DNA of 64,000 bases from Citrus sinensis. Taxonomy: Eukaryota; Streptophyta; Magnoliopsida; Sapindales; Rutaceae. The notes beneath the pieces were generated by a model. The model did not search any database. It was not told the origin of the DNA and worked only from the letters and a program-made list of their open reading frames with translations. Position numbers and translations under genes: made by a program. Location: positions 22,946,501 through 23,010,500 of the forward strand of contig NC_068561.1 in NCBI RefSeq assembly GCF_022201045.2, in the 5' to 3' direction. Positions 44,341-58,300 of this stretch are shown here, piece after piece; the first letter of the stretch is position 1, and each line of letters begins with the position of its first letter.

Positions 44341-47300
44341 ATGGCTACTTCACTTGCAAACACCACTTTCTTCTCCAAAACTTGTTCACTCTTTATTCAC
44401 ACGAATTCCCTCAAACGGTTTGCCTTTCGCGTACCCTTTTCTTCAACTTCAACTTCAACTTCACCTCTTCCTCTTCAAAAGAAATGGAGACCCCCTGCTG
44501 CTTCTGCGCTCGAGCTCGGTGGAGTCAAAATGGCCAAAGATGGTATGTATATTAATAACATTTAAACCCACTATTTTTCCCTTGAATTTTAACTGCTTTC
44601 TTTTCATTGTCTTCTGGGGTTGCTATTGTAGATTTTCAATCCACATTTGCCATGAAAATAAATGAAGTGTCTAGTTGATTAGTCATTAGCTGTTTAAGTA
44701 AAACTGGGTGTTTTCTCAATTTTCTTTTTAGCTACTTGGGATTGAGGTTTTGCGGCTTTTAATCTCTAGAGCTGCCGTGGAATCGAAACTCTGTTTCTAG
44801 CTATCAACTATGAGGGGGTGTGTGGGTGAGTGTTAAATATTGGCTGCCAACTAAAAATTTGGATGTTTACCAAACACTTTAAATTGGGATACTAAATCCC
44901 GCCTGGACTATAATTATAAAATTAAGCGGGCATATTGGCTCATGGCCTTGGCCATCCGTCCCTTACATGCCAGCTTTTAAGGGTGATTTCTACCCATGGG
45001 TTCATTTTAAGCTGAACTATAAGTTACAAACATGCCATAATTCTTGTGCTTTTAATCTCAAGAGCTGCCATGGAGTGGGCTTAGTAGCCAGTAGGAGTTG
45101 TTAAATATCAGTTGCTAACATAAAATATATGTGGCTGTTTAATCAAAACCATGCTTTCAACATTAAGCACGAGCGTAGTAGTTACAAACATTATAATATT
45201 GTTTTGGTGCCTTATACAAATGGGAATTGAGATGTGTAGTTTTGATTCCATTGATTGGTTTGGTGATGGTGATTTTGTAGATATTGTGAGGGATGATCCT
45301 ACGAACAATGTACCAGACACAATATTTACTAAACTGGGAATGCAACTTCATAAGAGGAATCAGCACCCAATTGGGATTCTGAAGAATGCTATTTATGAGT
45401 ATTTTGATTCTAATTATCCCAACAAGTTTAATAAGTTTGATGATCTTTGTCCCATTGTTTCTGTAAAACAGGTATGTCTGTAAATTTTAAACAAATAATT
45501 GTTACCTATGACGTGTTTAAATATTTTTCCTCTTCTATCTGGTTTTGCTCACCTCAATGAGATATTTTTTTTATTTGAAATTTCATGAGATTGAAAAAAT
45601 GCCATCATTGTGCATGCATGTAAGCTTTGTCGGTGCATTTTGTGATGGTAAATCTACTCCTTGCAGAACTTTGATGATGTTTTGGTTCCTGCTGATCATG
45701 TAAGCAGGAGCTATAATGATACATACTATGTCGACTCACAAACTGTTTTGAGGTGCCATACAAGTGCTCATCAAGCTGAGCTGTTGAAGGAGCACAATCA
45801 TTTCCTTGTAACCGGAGACGTTTACCGCAGAGATTCTATTGATTCAACTCATTACCCTGTATTCCATCAGGTTTCTAGTCTCCCATATCACAGCCATCAA
45901 ATTTCATTCAACCAAGTCTTTTTTTTTTTTTTTTGGGAATAAATGTGTTGTCATTTTTCAGATGGAGGGGGTTTCTATTTTTTATCCTGATGAGTGGGGG
46001 GCAGCTGGTCTGGATGCTACAGAATATGCTGCTAAAGATCTAAAGAGATGCTTGGAGGGTCTGGCACGTCACTTATTTGGTAAAACAACTTTAGTGTTTT
46101 CTATGAGTGCATCCCACAAACTCAAGTTATCTGATGAATATATTTAGAATTTCTACGAAGGAAGAGATCATAGTCAGTATTATCTTTCTGGAGTTCAAAT
46201 CGGCAATTAGCAGAAAAGGACAAAAAATAAGCAGTTCTCAAAATGATTATGGAAAAATATTGCATGAACTGGCCCTCTGGGGGGCAGCCCATTTGGTTGA
46301 GGGCTTGGTAGCTGGTGCTTGGCTGTATCAAGGTCTTAGGTTCGTCCTTTTAGTGAGCTTAAAAATTCTACCCTTTTCTGTCACATGGGTCATGGGGTTG
46401 GGGGCGCTTGACTGACCCACCAGCTTAGGGCCTGGCTGGGGCGGACCTATGGTTCGAGTCGGTGTAGGAGTCTGGGTTATCAAAAAAAAAAAAAAATTGC
46501 CCGAACTTTGTAAAAGATAATCTTAGACCACTCTTGAAAATTATGTCGTATATGTCGTATTCCTTGACTTTTTCTTGTTATTCTTTTTTAGTTCATTACC
46601 TTTTAACCTGTTGACCTCAATCTGTTTAACATTTCAGGTGCTGTAGAAATGCGATGGGTCGATACGTATTTTCCATTTACCAATCCATCGTATGAACTTG
46701 AGATATTTTTTAAGGTATTTTGTTGACAGTCTTTACATAATAAATCTTGGCTATAGCTCTTTCCATCAAGAACAAATCATCTCCTCTTGGATGATCCTTT
46801 GAACAACTTCAGGATAATGAAACCTATTTGTAGGCAGTGTTCACTCAATTAGACTGTGTTTGCATATGTTGGATTTTGGCTGGTACTAGTAGGATGTGTT
46901 TCAATATTGATTGTGCCTGCTACGGGAAACATGACACTATATTTTTATCGGATACTACTATTGCAATAGTCCATGAAAAATGGTGGCATTAACTGTTTCT
47001 GCCTGATTTAATTATTCTATCTAAGAGCTTATACCAGCATTTCCTAGCAAGGAGATGTATTCTTCATGGCCATGTTTTAAAGAAAAGCCAAGTGCTTTTA
47101 TCAAATAAATTATGTTCACCAATTCTTCTTTCTATAATTTTCGAATATGAATATTTTTAATTAATTGTCTGTAAAATTAGGCTGTCACCAATTATTTAAG
47201 TTCAACAGTTACCAAACTTAGATTTACTTCATTTGGCAGCCTTGGCACTGCATGTGACTGACCAACTGGTATGAAAATATGTCAGGAGAACTGGTTGGAG

Positions 47301-48502
47301 GTTTTGGGCTGTGGGGTCACTGAGCAAGAAATATTGAAGAGAAGTGGTAAATTGAATAACGTTGCTTGGGCTTTTGGACTTGGACTGGAGAGGCTTGCAA
47401 TGGTTTTATTTGATATACCAGATATTCGGCTTTTCTGGTTAAGCGATGAGCGGTTTACCTCTCAGGTGGCTATTGAATGAATTCTTTTTTCTTTTCTTTT
47501 TTTCCTTTTTCCCCTAATTACAGTTTTCTTGTTGTCATATTAGCAATAGATGTTTTAATAAAAGTAATATCGTTGTCATTTGCAAAAAAATCCATTGCAT
47601 ATCCTTTTTTTATTATAATTTTTACTATCTACGCATATGTGGTCCATTGTGACTGAGTATCTGATTTAGAGCTATTTATGCAGTTTTCACAGGGCCAGCT
47701 GGGGATCAAATTCAAGCCATTCTCCAAGGTATAATTATGTTTTTCATCTATGAAAAGCTTATTGCTTTATTATTATTATTATTTTTTTCATTCTGGTCTT
47801 TTTTTTATGACAAGCAATGATAATTTTGTTTTTGGAATCTTTCTCAAACAATGAGGGGCAAAATCTTCATATGTCTTCATATGTTTTTATGAAACCAAGC
47901 TTTGTCCTTCTGCTGTTAGGCTTTGGAGTTTAGTTATGTTGATATTCGCAAGTATGCTAATAAGCGGTTGTAGCAGCGAGCACATACTAAGAAAAGCTGA
48001 ATTGTCTTTTGTAGTATCCTCCTTGTTACAAAGACATGAGCTTTTGGATAAATGAATCATTCACCGAAAATAATTTATGTGAAGTTGTCAGAGGAGTTGC
48101 TGGTGACCTTGTTGAGGAGGTAAACTCTTTTTTTTTTTTTTTTTTAAGCTAACTTTTTCACCCCTCCTGCAGCCATAAAACTCTTCGGAAGTTATTTGTT
48201 AATATCACTTGTGATTGTCAGGTGCGTTTAATAGATAATTTCACAAACAAGAAAGGAATGACGAGTCATTGTTATAGGATTGCATATAGATCCATGGAAC
48301 GTTCCCTCACGGATGAGGAAATTAATGAGTTGCAGGTATTTTTGTTTCCCATTTTTTCTTTTGTTTTTCAGCAATTGACTTTTTTGTCTATATATACTTA
48401 ATGAATAGTGATGATCAAGAACTCTAATTATGTTGATAACTATGGATGCAGTGGAACGTTAGAGAACAGGTGCAGAGCAAGTTAAATGTGGTTCTAAGAT
48501 GA
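44341..48502 (+). CDS. Phenylalanyl-tRNA synthetase, organellar (chloroplast/mitochondrial)
   Basis: Ten exons join in frame: 44341-44542, 45281-45471, 45667-45870, 45962-46079, 46638-46714, 47286-47465, 47684-47728, 48015-48119, 48222-48335 and 48452-48502, giving 428 aa. The enzyme charges tRNA-Phe in organelles as a single-chain class II synthetase. An N-terminal Ser/Thr/Pro-rich presequence of about 50 aa suits plastid/mitochondrial import. Visible blocks: [14 protein letters not shown] (motif 1 region), [20 protein letters not shown] (motif 2), [18 protein letters not shown] (motif 3), and the C-terminal FDX-ACB anticodon-binding domain starting near [18 protein letters not shown]. Every junction keeps phase and all introns are GT-AG. 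A SINE lies in intron 4. The ATG at 44341 fits the presequence and follows a purine-rich leader. Confidence 0.95.
46271..46495 (+). mobile_element. SINE in intron 4 of the PheRS gene
   Basis: A GC-richer insert of about 225 bp starting GGCCCTCTGG, with tRNA-like box motifs (TTTGGTTGAGGGCTTGG near the start, GGTTCGTCC and GGTTCGAGTC further on) and a 3' poly(A) run (46482-46496). ATTGCATGAACT (46259-46270) and ATTGCCCGAACT (46496-46507) form a 12-bp target duplication with two changes. It lies in the sense orientation of the host gene. Not a functional tRNA gene. Confidence 0.8.
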
Positions 48503-49679
48503 GATTTTCTGGCGGCATTGACTCTTTATTGGATACTAAATCAAGTAATGGCTCCAGAAACCTGAAGTATTGTTTGCGATTCCCAGAATAGACACAAGAG
48601 ATGAAAAAAGCATATGTGTTTTTTCTTTCTTTTTTTTTCCCCTCTTTTTTAGGTTTAAAAAAAAAAAAAACACCATTCAACTTGTATCTGAATGTAGCTT
48701 AGCGGTTGCTTAGTTTTTCATTTTGTTTCAGGTTAATCACCGCTGGCCCTGGCCTATTACAACAGTTTTTGCGGTACCTTTTAACAATGCAATTGTCATT
48801 TGCTCGATTGTGTTGGTGTATAGCTATTATTTTATGAAATATAACTCAATGTAAAAGGTATAGGATTGCTAAGCGCACGAGTTTTACGAAGGTAGGTAGT
48901 TAGGCATCTGTTACATTGATTGAACAATGAGCTTAGCGAGCAATTTCAGCATCTTCTGGTGGCTATTATTGTTCATTTTCGTGTTTTTTCAATCTTCTTG
49001 TTATGGAATTTACCTGCCTGTCGGTGAAACTGGAATTCTGTCGCTTCAATAGACACCGAAATTGCCGTTTAGTTACTCTATACCTTGCGTTTTGTAAACC
49101 ACAAGGTTACAGGTTTTGCTTGTATATCTCTACCAATGAGGCTGATATCTAGATCTTTTTTGTGTTGTTGAAGAGGAGGACTGATCAGATGCATCAGACG
49201 CATCGTACACCCCACAGGGGGTGTGAAAGCAAAGCAATTAAGCAACAGTGGTTGATTGTGCACGCGCGTGCGGCTCGTCCACACGCTGAAGAGATTGATT
49301 GTAGTCTACAGAATACAGATGTGGTCCGAAAATTTGCAGTAAAATGTTTAAAAAGGATTGCGTGACGCGTCAGCGACACGTAGTCAACCGCGGCACGCGA
49401 TCACCACCTCCCCAAAACCTACAAATAGGGCCCACAATCTTGCATCAGCCACTCGAGGGTTCTATCTCTTCTTACAATTATTAAAGGGGGCAGTTCGGCT
49501 GTTCTATTTTACTCAGGATAAGAAAGAAGCTCTCACCTCTCTCTCTCTCGTCTCAATATTAAAAGTTTACTTTTGCTTTCAGCTCGTTCAGACGTTAATT
49601 ATTTTTCATCTGAAAGATTGTCTTTCAGCTCCTTTTGCTTTTTGCTGCTGCGAATATTCCGTAACTAGAAAATAAAACT
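48503..49679 (+). other. PheRS 3' UTR and Nudix gene promoter
   Basis: The first part should hold the PheRS 3' UTR; a T-run and a complementary A-run near 48625-48670 could pair. The part from about 49400 leads to the Nudix ATG, with a CT-rich stretch (CTCTCTCTCTCGTCTC near 49541) as in a 5' leader. ORFs here (for example 49358-49675) have no family match. Confidence 0.5.
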
Positions 49680-51061
49680 ATGGTGGCTTTGGTAGCTCAA
49701 GAAACTATTGTATCTCTTGTAACTCCTGAAAATGTTGTGGGCAATTTGGTTTCTCGCACCGGCAGGCATTTGCAGCGTTACCAAAAAGGCCGTCGCCAAG
49801 TTGTTGGGTTAGCTTCTGTTTTTTCTCTCTTTCTTCCTCACAACATCATTGAACGCCTTCTTGTATGATAGAAAATTTGCATGCTTAATTACTTGAGAGA
49901 TAAACGAATAACGGAGTAATTTGGTGTAAAAAGTGAGCTGGTTAAGAGTTGTTTTCAACTTTAATGCAAGTGCTGCAACCACTTGCACAACTTGCGCTGA
50001 CCTTGACCTCGGGATTTTATCCTTTTTTTTTTATTTGGGTGGTGTAAAGGTACTGAGAGTCGATCTTATAATTTCAAACTTTTTGTAACATAAAAGGCTA
50101 TAAATTTAATATATGATATTTGGGGACCATGTTGTTATTCTAATAATTCACTGACTCGTAATTGTAAATATTAATTGCGCAGATGCATACCATATAGATA
50201 TAAATGTGTAAAACAAAGCTTGGATATTAATGAGGAGGATCTTGAAGTTCTCGTCATCAGTTCACAGAAAGGCAAAGGGATGTTATTCCCAAAGGTATTG
50301 AATTTTTACTTTCTTGGTATGAATGAAAAGAAGTTGTGTTTGTTAAACGTGATAGTTTTGAACGATTAAACTCTGAAGATTCCCTTGAAGTTGATCTAAC
50401 CAAGTATAATTTTACAGGGAGGCTGGGAAATTGATGAATCCATACAAGAAGCAGCTTTACGAGAAACCATCGAGGAAGCCGGGGTAACTGGCATCGTTGA
50501 GGTTAGTTCACTTTAATTTTGCTTTTAAGAACACAAAATGGATATGAATAGTCAAAACTCTTTGCTTGCTTCTGTTGATTAGAGTATAATTTTTGTACTA
50601 GGTTCAGAACTCAAACACGCAACTCCATATTACTCTATTTATTTGCCGGTAATTGAGTATTTCGAGTTTCGATTGTTGATATTAGATGTCTGTTTGCAGT
50701 GTGAATTATTGGGTGAATGGAATTTCAAGAGCAGAGCACACAACACTGACTATCAAGGATACATGTTCCCATTACTTGTTCAGGAGCAATTAGCGGAGTG
50801 GCCAGAGAAGAATGTCCGAAGCAGAAAATGGGTATGCACATTTACACCTGTAACTTGTTTTTTGCGATGTCAATTGAAACCATCTATTCAAACAATATCT
50901 GATTTTAAGTTGAACATTTTATGTAGATGAGCGCAGCAGAAGCTCGAAAAGTTTGTCAGCATTGGTGGATGAAGGAAGCATTGGATAGACTAGTAATGCG
51001 TCTAACTTCTCAACAACTACATGACAAGGAAGATTCTGCAGGAACCTGTTCTTTGAGCTAG
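49680..51061 (+). CDS. Nudix hydrolase (NUDT4/17/18/21-type)
   Basis: Five exons join in frame: 49680-49807, 50183-50294, 50418-50501, 50700-50831 and 50927-51061, giving 196 aa. The Nudix box is complete: G-x5-E-x7-REUxEExGU reads GGWEIDESIQEAALRETIEE followed by AGV, with the metal-binding glutamates present. The N-terminal YRY block (CIPYRYK) and the WMKEALDRLV tail match the plant NUDT4/17/18/21 clade, which includes diphosphoinositol-polyphosphate-type phosphohydrolases; members are variously assigned to mitochondria, chloroplast or cytosol. The substrate cannot be read from the sequence. The start ATG follows a stop-containing leader, and the first exon is short, as in relatives. It faces CAP-G tail to tail. 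Confidence 0.95.
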
Positions 51062-52315
51062 AATAGAAAATCCCACTTGTACATAGAAAATTTTCGAAGA
51101 CCAGAGGGAAGTTGCTCTAAGACCACAAGAAGTACAGATCCAAGCGAACAAGAAACAGTGACAACACTGAAGGATACAGATAACGGAAGTCTGCATTTTT
51201 AGTTGTTGTTTCATTTGCTTGGTATTCTAATTCAGAAACTTCTGTGTGGGAAAATAGAAAAGGTTAGCAGAGGCTTGTTGACAATGTTTTGAACAAACAT
51301 TGGTTCTAGAAATAAAGAATGATGAGGTTCTGATTTGCGAAAACACATTTGGTTTGTACAACATTGACTTGATTTTCATCTCCTCTTTGATCTTTCATTA
51401 GAAAACAGATATTGAAAATGATTTTGAACGAACAAAATATAAAACAGTTTCCGAAATTAATATCCAAGTGTTGTGAGATTGTGAATTGCGATATTGATCA
51501 ATAGTTTAGTACCCTTTGGTGAACTTTAAGAATAGAATAAGCTATCAAGCAACTCTCAGACACGAGTGTTTGATAAAGACACTTATAAAAGAATGAGATA
51601 AGAGTGATCAAATCTTAACTTTCCCTTTCTCTCCAAAAAAAAAAAACTTAAACTTTCCCACCCCTGGTTTTAAACATTGAGCACAAAGCACAGCTGTTTA
51701 AATTTGATGATCCTAGGATTATTTTATTTCGGCATCCATATGAACTTTTGGGGTTTCGAGAGGGTCAAAATTAATACAAGGAAAAATCATCAAGGTTCAT
51801 AAAAGCAACCGAGCAGGAGGGCAAAGATGATTTGACGATTTTCCTCAACACTCGGTCATGTAAATTTAACAAAATTATATTGAGTAGTCCAACTGTCATA
51901 CAAGTGACGATTTTCCACAACTCTCGGTCATGTAAATTTAACAAAACTATATAGTAGTCCAACTGTAATACAAACAAAACAGTTGGACATTGAAGTATAA
52001 TTTCTCCCGAACAGTTAATTACAAATTGGAGCCCACTTGGATACAATGAAACAGACAATAATCATATGAATCATACTGAGAAAAGAACCAAAAACAGAAA
52101 AACTGGATCAAGTTGTAATAATTTCATCCGTTCCATGAATTTCCCTCGAAAGCGACCATTGGAGACACACTTTGCACATATATTATTACTCCTATCAAAT
52201 CATCTGTACAAAAACATCAGCCTAGTTACAAGTAATAATAACACAACATACTAAGAGTTGTAGATTAAATAATGGTGCTGCCAAGAAAGAGTTTATATCC
52301 CAATTACTGGGTGAA
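51062..52315. other. Convergent 3' region between Nudix and CAP-G
   Basis: Holds the 3' UTRs of two converging genes and little else. A 70-bp tandem duplication lies at 51834-51974. No further gene is seen. Confidence 0.5.
51834..51974. repeat. Two-copy 70-bp tandem repeat
   Basis: Unit 1 (51834-51904) and unit 2 (51905-51974) both begin GACGATTTTCC and contain CTCGGTCATGTAAATTTAAC and TAGTCCAACTGT. Unit 2 is a few bases shorter, and the copies differ at several sites. Confidence 0.8.
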
Positions 52316-55300
52316 TTAATCAGATTCATCAGAATCCTCCTCTGAAGTTACTTCTGAACTTTCTTCCTCTTCATTATCGTCTTCATCTATCTTAGTGGGG
52401 ATGATTGATGCAGTCATCTTGGTCAGTGCTGCAGTCTTGCTTGCCCTCTCTGACCGGGTGCTTATACTGCCGGGATTGCTAGGAACCACGTATTGGGCAG
52501 AAGTGGGTGAGTCTTCTTCATCAGAAGAAGTCTCATCACGCTTTGCTTTTCTTCTTGAACGGGTTGGTCTCGTTGAACATGGGGCTGGTGTTTGCAGCAC
52601 TGGAACTTGGGCATCCAAACTGAAGTCTAGTTCTAACCTCCCTACAAAATGCATATGGATATCAGAAGTGTGAAGAGATTAACAGGACATGTATACACAA
52701 TAATAATGATTCATACTGTAAGTTGAACTGCAACTGATTGAGTTCATATGCCCCACCACTCACCAGAATGCAGAAATAATTTCAATTTACGCCCATCAGT
52801 TTCATGTTTGTTGATTCACCAATAAATGTTTACAGAAATCATAATGAAGTGTTGCATTCAACTCAAATTATTTATTTCCTCATTTATAACTTACCATTGA
52901 TATTATCATTGAGCTAAATGCACCTATTGGATTATTGGCACATGCAGCCATGTTGTAAAACTTTCGAAAAGTTAAGAATTTACCAAAAATAACATTAGCT
53001 TCATCTTGTGAAAGTTCCTCATCTGGATGTTTATCCAATCCTGTAAGGCGATCAGACATCCGCTTCAGCTCCTTGACAAGATCTCTCTCTGTCGACACAG
53101 ATTCAAATATACGATTCAAAAGCCTTCTCATCAGCTTTATTGCCCCTTGCTCTGATAACCGGAACTGGATTAAGACAAGTATTCTACACAATGCTGAGAC
53201 AAAAGACCTCTCAGCAGGTGTCTTCTTCATATGGATGCTCAGCACCTAAAATAAATGCATAGAAATAACAATCTGATAAGTCTGAAACCATGATAGTCAA
53301 ACATATCCTTGGTTTATAAATGGTTATCATGCAAATATTTAATATATATAACCTAAGTAGAGCAAGTACTATCCAATTTCCTTTCCCTTTCGGAAACAAG
53401 TAAAAGAGTGATAATTTTGTCAAGATTCCATACATATATTACCTCATTTGAAACTGCAATAAACAGAATAGTGTGTATGTATACCGACACGTGCACATGC
53501 ATATTATGTGAAAGCATGCATACAAATTAGGGTACATATACACAATTATGTAGGTAGTGTGTGTTATGTTAAAAGGACAGTAACAGAAGGAAAAAAAAAT
53601 GACAATTAGGGTCATACTTGATAAATCCACGAGTCATTTACTGTGAAAATCAAGATTGAAGTTGATCAACAATGTTTGCGACTTACCTCATTTAGAAGAA
53701 AAAGAGAGGTCTCAATTACTGTGAAATCTGAAGCATTAGAAATTATCAGTCATGTCAACAAAATCAAGATTGAAGTTGACATAAATTATTCAATCATGGT
53801 TGTGATAATGCAATTCATTGGTGTATAGCCCCTCTTCTGGAGAAGCACTAAATCAGGTTCTGATTTTCCATGTATTTTCCCCTGGATTTTAGGAATTTAT
53901 AATGCTAAGTGTACCAGTGACCCACATACTTTGATTTATAGTAAATCATGACAAAGCAAACTATAAGCAAACTTATACCATAATTTTCTTATTTTAAAAG
54001 TTATCAAGAACAGTTACCTCGACTGCTATGCGTATTGCAAGGCCCTCCTCACCACACTCCAGTGAAGATTGCTCAGACACATCTGAGGTTTCTGGCATGT
54101 TTCCGATACCATTTTCATCCTCCACTTCTGTCTCTTTTGCATATAGGGGAGCCTGCATCATCTGCAGCAAGAATTTTGATGCTTGGACTGCCCGTTTACG
54201 CTTATTAGACACCACAAGTGAAGAACCTCCTGCATTTCCGTTGATGCCCGGCCACATTGAACGCAGGGCTGGAACAAAAGCCTTGGACAAACACCTCTGC
54301 ACATGCAAATAAGGGAAAAAGAAAAAATTACACTACTGATATATACCCAAGTTTTTGCCAGGGACCAAATATATGATTCATACATCTTTTTCTTTTTCAA
54401 AAAAAAAAAAATTCGTGTGTATTACATACCTTGTGGTTTGCTGAGAGAGAAGCGTAATGCTCAAAGAAAATAGATAGGCACTGTTTCAACCTGGTCAACA
54501 ATTGTAAAATAAATTAATTTTGATCCTATCTTTGGGAAGATTGAGCAAATAAAAACATATGCACAGATTATCAACCTCTGTAGATCTTTTGATTCATTGC
54601 TGAAATAAAGGTTAATGAGCTTGGCTAAGAGCAAAGAATGTAAAGAAGCTGGTATACTCGGATACTTCTCACTCAAAAGAAGAACTTTTGCAAACCCCTC
54701 ACCAATAACAGCTTCAATTGACTCATTTTCATCACCTGAATATTTTCCCCGATCACTTGCCACAATCCCAGCATACAAGAGATCAAGTAATTCAACATTC
54801 AAATCACCATCTGTTTCAGAAAGGTTTATAGGACTAGAAGTCATTTTATCATTGCGGGGTTGGAATGAAATGTCTTTTTGCCCCATGGCCTTGTCAACTT
54901 CTTGAGGACCATGCCACATCCCAAGATCTATTAGCGCCTTACCAGCCATTATGCTAACTGTAGGGCAGCCTTTAACAAAAGACAGCCTCAACTGCTTTAC
55001 CAATTCCTCACTTGGCTTATTCTCTAATAAACCAAAAAGGCCAAGGCATCTGATTGCAACCCTCTGGACATCCAAATGAACATGTTTTGCCTGCATTCAT
55101 CGTAAACATCAGTTGTTCATGAGTTTCTAGGAATTTCTGCACCATGTTACATTAAAATGAAGCGTGCAAGTATGTATATTTTAGACACAAGGATATAAGG
55201 GTAAGATATATGTTGGGCTCATTTAAGGCTTTTTATGAAGCGAAAGAACATATTCCTCATATGCTATAAGTTATAGGACTTTTTCTTAAATTCCTTCAAT

Positions 55301-58300
55301 TGCAATTGAAAAGTACAGCCACTGCCAAATTACATTAAAAATAGTTAAATTTCTCCTCAAGCAGACAATTAACTGGTTTAGCTTTATCCCTAAACCTAAT
55401 TGGAGGACAGGTAAATATAGCACCTAGACACCTGATAATTTGACACTTACTCCAAAGAGCATTTGATATAGGTCCAAAGAAAAAGTGTAGGTTTTACTAA
55501 AAAATGAATTATACCCCCGGAAGCAACAATGAATGCAGGAGTTCAGCAGATTCAGCAGGTTTTCCTTGAATCAAATGAAAGGATTTTGCATTTTCTAAGA
55601 GTAGACCAGTCACAGCAAGACTGTGCATCCACTGGATAAAGTCAGCAGTTCTCTCCCTGCAAGGAAGAGCAAGCTCCTTTACAGCACCAGTCATGATTTC
55701 TTCAAATTCACCAGTAGCAGCATGGACTTTCCTTGCTAATCTGGATACTGCATCGGCCCAATCTTTATCACCACCAAGATTGATGCCATCTCCTATGACA
55801 ACCTTGTTCCCATCATCGTCCACTTCGTAGTCAAGGGGCCTGTGCAATAAGTCTTGCACAAAAGCGCTAGCAACCTTCCTGATTGTTGCATCAGAAAAAT
55901 CAAGCATCTCACCAAGCAATAGTAATTGCCTAGATGCAAAGCGATAATTTGCTCCTGAATTATCAGGTTGCATTAGAAAACATATTGGATAACAAAATTA
56001 TTCTTTCATCAACAAAATGAACTTAACCCACCAGCATCTATATGAGTTTTGACCAAATCTACATAATCGGAGACAGTTGCCGGGAGAATTCTCTCCAGAA
56101 GGTCATTTGTGTCTGAAGCTTCAGCTGCATAGACTGCTGCTTCGGTGCCCATCGTAGCAGCAGCATCAGAACCTTTTGCCTATTCAAGCACAAATTCTTT
56201 CATAAAAAACCACAACAGTGCAAGTGGATATAATCCAAGTAAACTTCAAGCATAATACTTTGATAACAAAAATTGTAAGCATGAAGGCCTAAAAAACAGT
56301 TCAAGAATCTTGGAACCTTCCAGACTCCCTAGCACTTATTTGATAACAAGAACATGAGCTGATAGGAAAAGTAGTTCAAACAGGACCATTTTGCTTGATT
56401 TCAAGATTTAGAAAGTTTCCTAGCTCCTATTGATATAACAACCCATTTTTATACTATATTTCTTCACAGTCCCAGATATTGGTGCACAGACTCCTTTCTT
56501 CTATATTTCAGAGAAAGAGAATTAGTAAATGTTAATGTTTTAAGTCAATAGTAATTGGATATGGAACAAATACATGGATTCCATGCTAATAGATTTCAGA
56601 CCTCATGTAAGTATTTATGTTGTAACTACAGATGTTCAGTTACTTCACTATTCATAACCATATCTCAACAACATCAAATAAGAAAACTTCTATGCCCAAG
56701 AAATATTAGGCAAAAATAAAATATTGATTACACAGAAGTTTCCATATTGGAAACCTCCAGAGATATGAAAAGAGGAGGGGAAAAGTGGGGGAAAGAGCAA
56801 CATTTAAATATGAGTTGAACTCCCATGAATGAAATTATATTTCACTTGGCTAAAGGAAAAGAAAAAGAGAAGAAACAAAAAAAGAAAAGATATAATATTG
56901 AAAGCATTATCTTAAAATCTCACTTCTGCTTCCATCTGCAAATGCCTGCACGCAGTCTTCCAATAAAGAGCAACTTCTGCTTCCATTAGCTGGATTCTTT
57001 GGGTGCAATGTGATGAGTCTCCTAACAGCATTACAAGGAGACATTAGGATGATACAAACAAAAAATTCAGCCCATGGTGACTTTTAATCATAAGCCATGA
57101 TGCTGGTCCAAATGTTTCAGCTTATAGAACCTAAGGTGTTGCAATGCTCACGCAACACATAAAATCTGGTAATATCTTTAATAGTAAGTAAACATTTTGG
57201 CAAACTACCTCATGATCCCAATTAGTTGATTTGGAGAACCAACTACAGGTACTAAGGCAACTATGGATGAAAAGGTCAATTAGGAAGACACTGCAGTATA
57301 CTATTCATCCCCTCTTTCTACTTTATAGAAGCTTCACAAATTAATTAATATCTATAAATGCCATGAACTTGCAAAAAAATATGTTACTTTTTTAGGCCAC
57401 AATAAAAAAAAAATTCTACTACATGACAAGAAACAATACAAATTAGATAACAGCTAAACTATTTCAGTATAATTTTAAGGAACCATGAATAAGTAGTTAT
57501 TTAATCCAGCATCTATGTCTTCCAGTTAACTTTATGTTACATTAAAGTCAACATTCTTATTGACCCTAGGACCTTTTCAAATTTTTACAGGTTAAAATCA
57601 ATGAAAGATAGCAGATCTAGCAACTTACCAAATGATGACCATGTTCAAACACTTACAGAGAACTCGAAACATCTTCAATTAGAGGAGACCATTTGATTAC
57701 TTAAGTATGAATAATGTTTGGAATAAAAGTTAAGAGTGAATCCTAAAATGCTAATACCAAGAGGATCAATAGTTTACAAACATCAATAATGCATCAAAAA
57801 TTCATAATTTCCAATGGTGTAAGACAACAAAGTTCCATATTCAGGGTAAATTTTCTAGCCTGGATTGCTCCCTAAGCCTTGAACCCGCAGATCAAGGTAC
57901 ATGCTAGGTGTAGAAAAAAACATGGTAAGTCAATCAATGTTATTCAGGACCTGAAAGTCCAATCATCCCCGCATGACTAGGAATTGTAAAAGAAAGGAGA
58001 TAAAAGATAAAACAAAGAATGCTAGCAAAATTCATCAAAAAAAACTCCAACCTTCAGTTTCAACATCGGCTGATGATATATACTCTCGCATACTTTGACC
58101 ATCACTTGTTTTCACTAAACCTTCTTTTAAAAGAGCTGCCATCACAGACTCCCCAACTAACTCATATGTTTCAACATCAAGATACTTGAGAAGTTCTATA
58201 GGATTTCCATTGCAATGCTTAGCCAGCCAATGATCTTTCATCAATTTCAGACACTCCTTTGAAACAGCTTCAGAACGATCAGCAAGTCCTCTTTTGAGGA

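Noticed and set aside
46440-46465. GGTTCGAGTC as a possible tRNA gene B box
   Set aside because: Part of a SINE with a poly(A) tail and flanking duplication; no complete tRNA cloverleaf is present.
54028-54312. 94-codon plus ORF antisense to CAP-G exon 10
   Set aside because: Shadow of the CAP-G exon.
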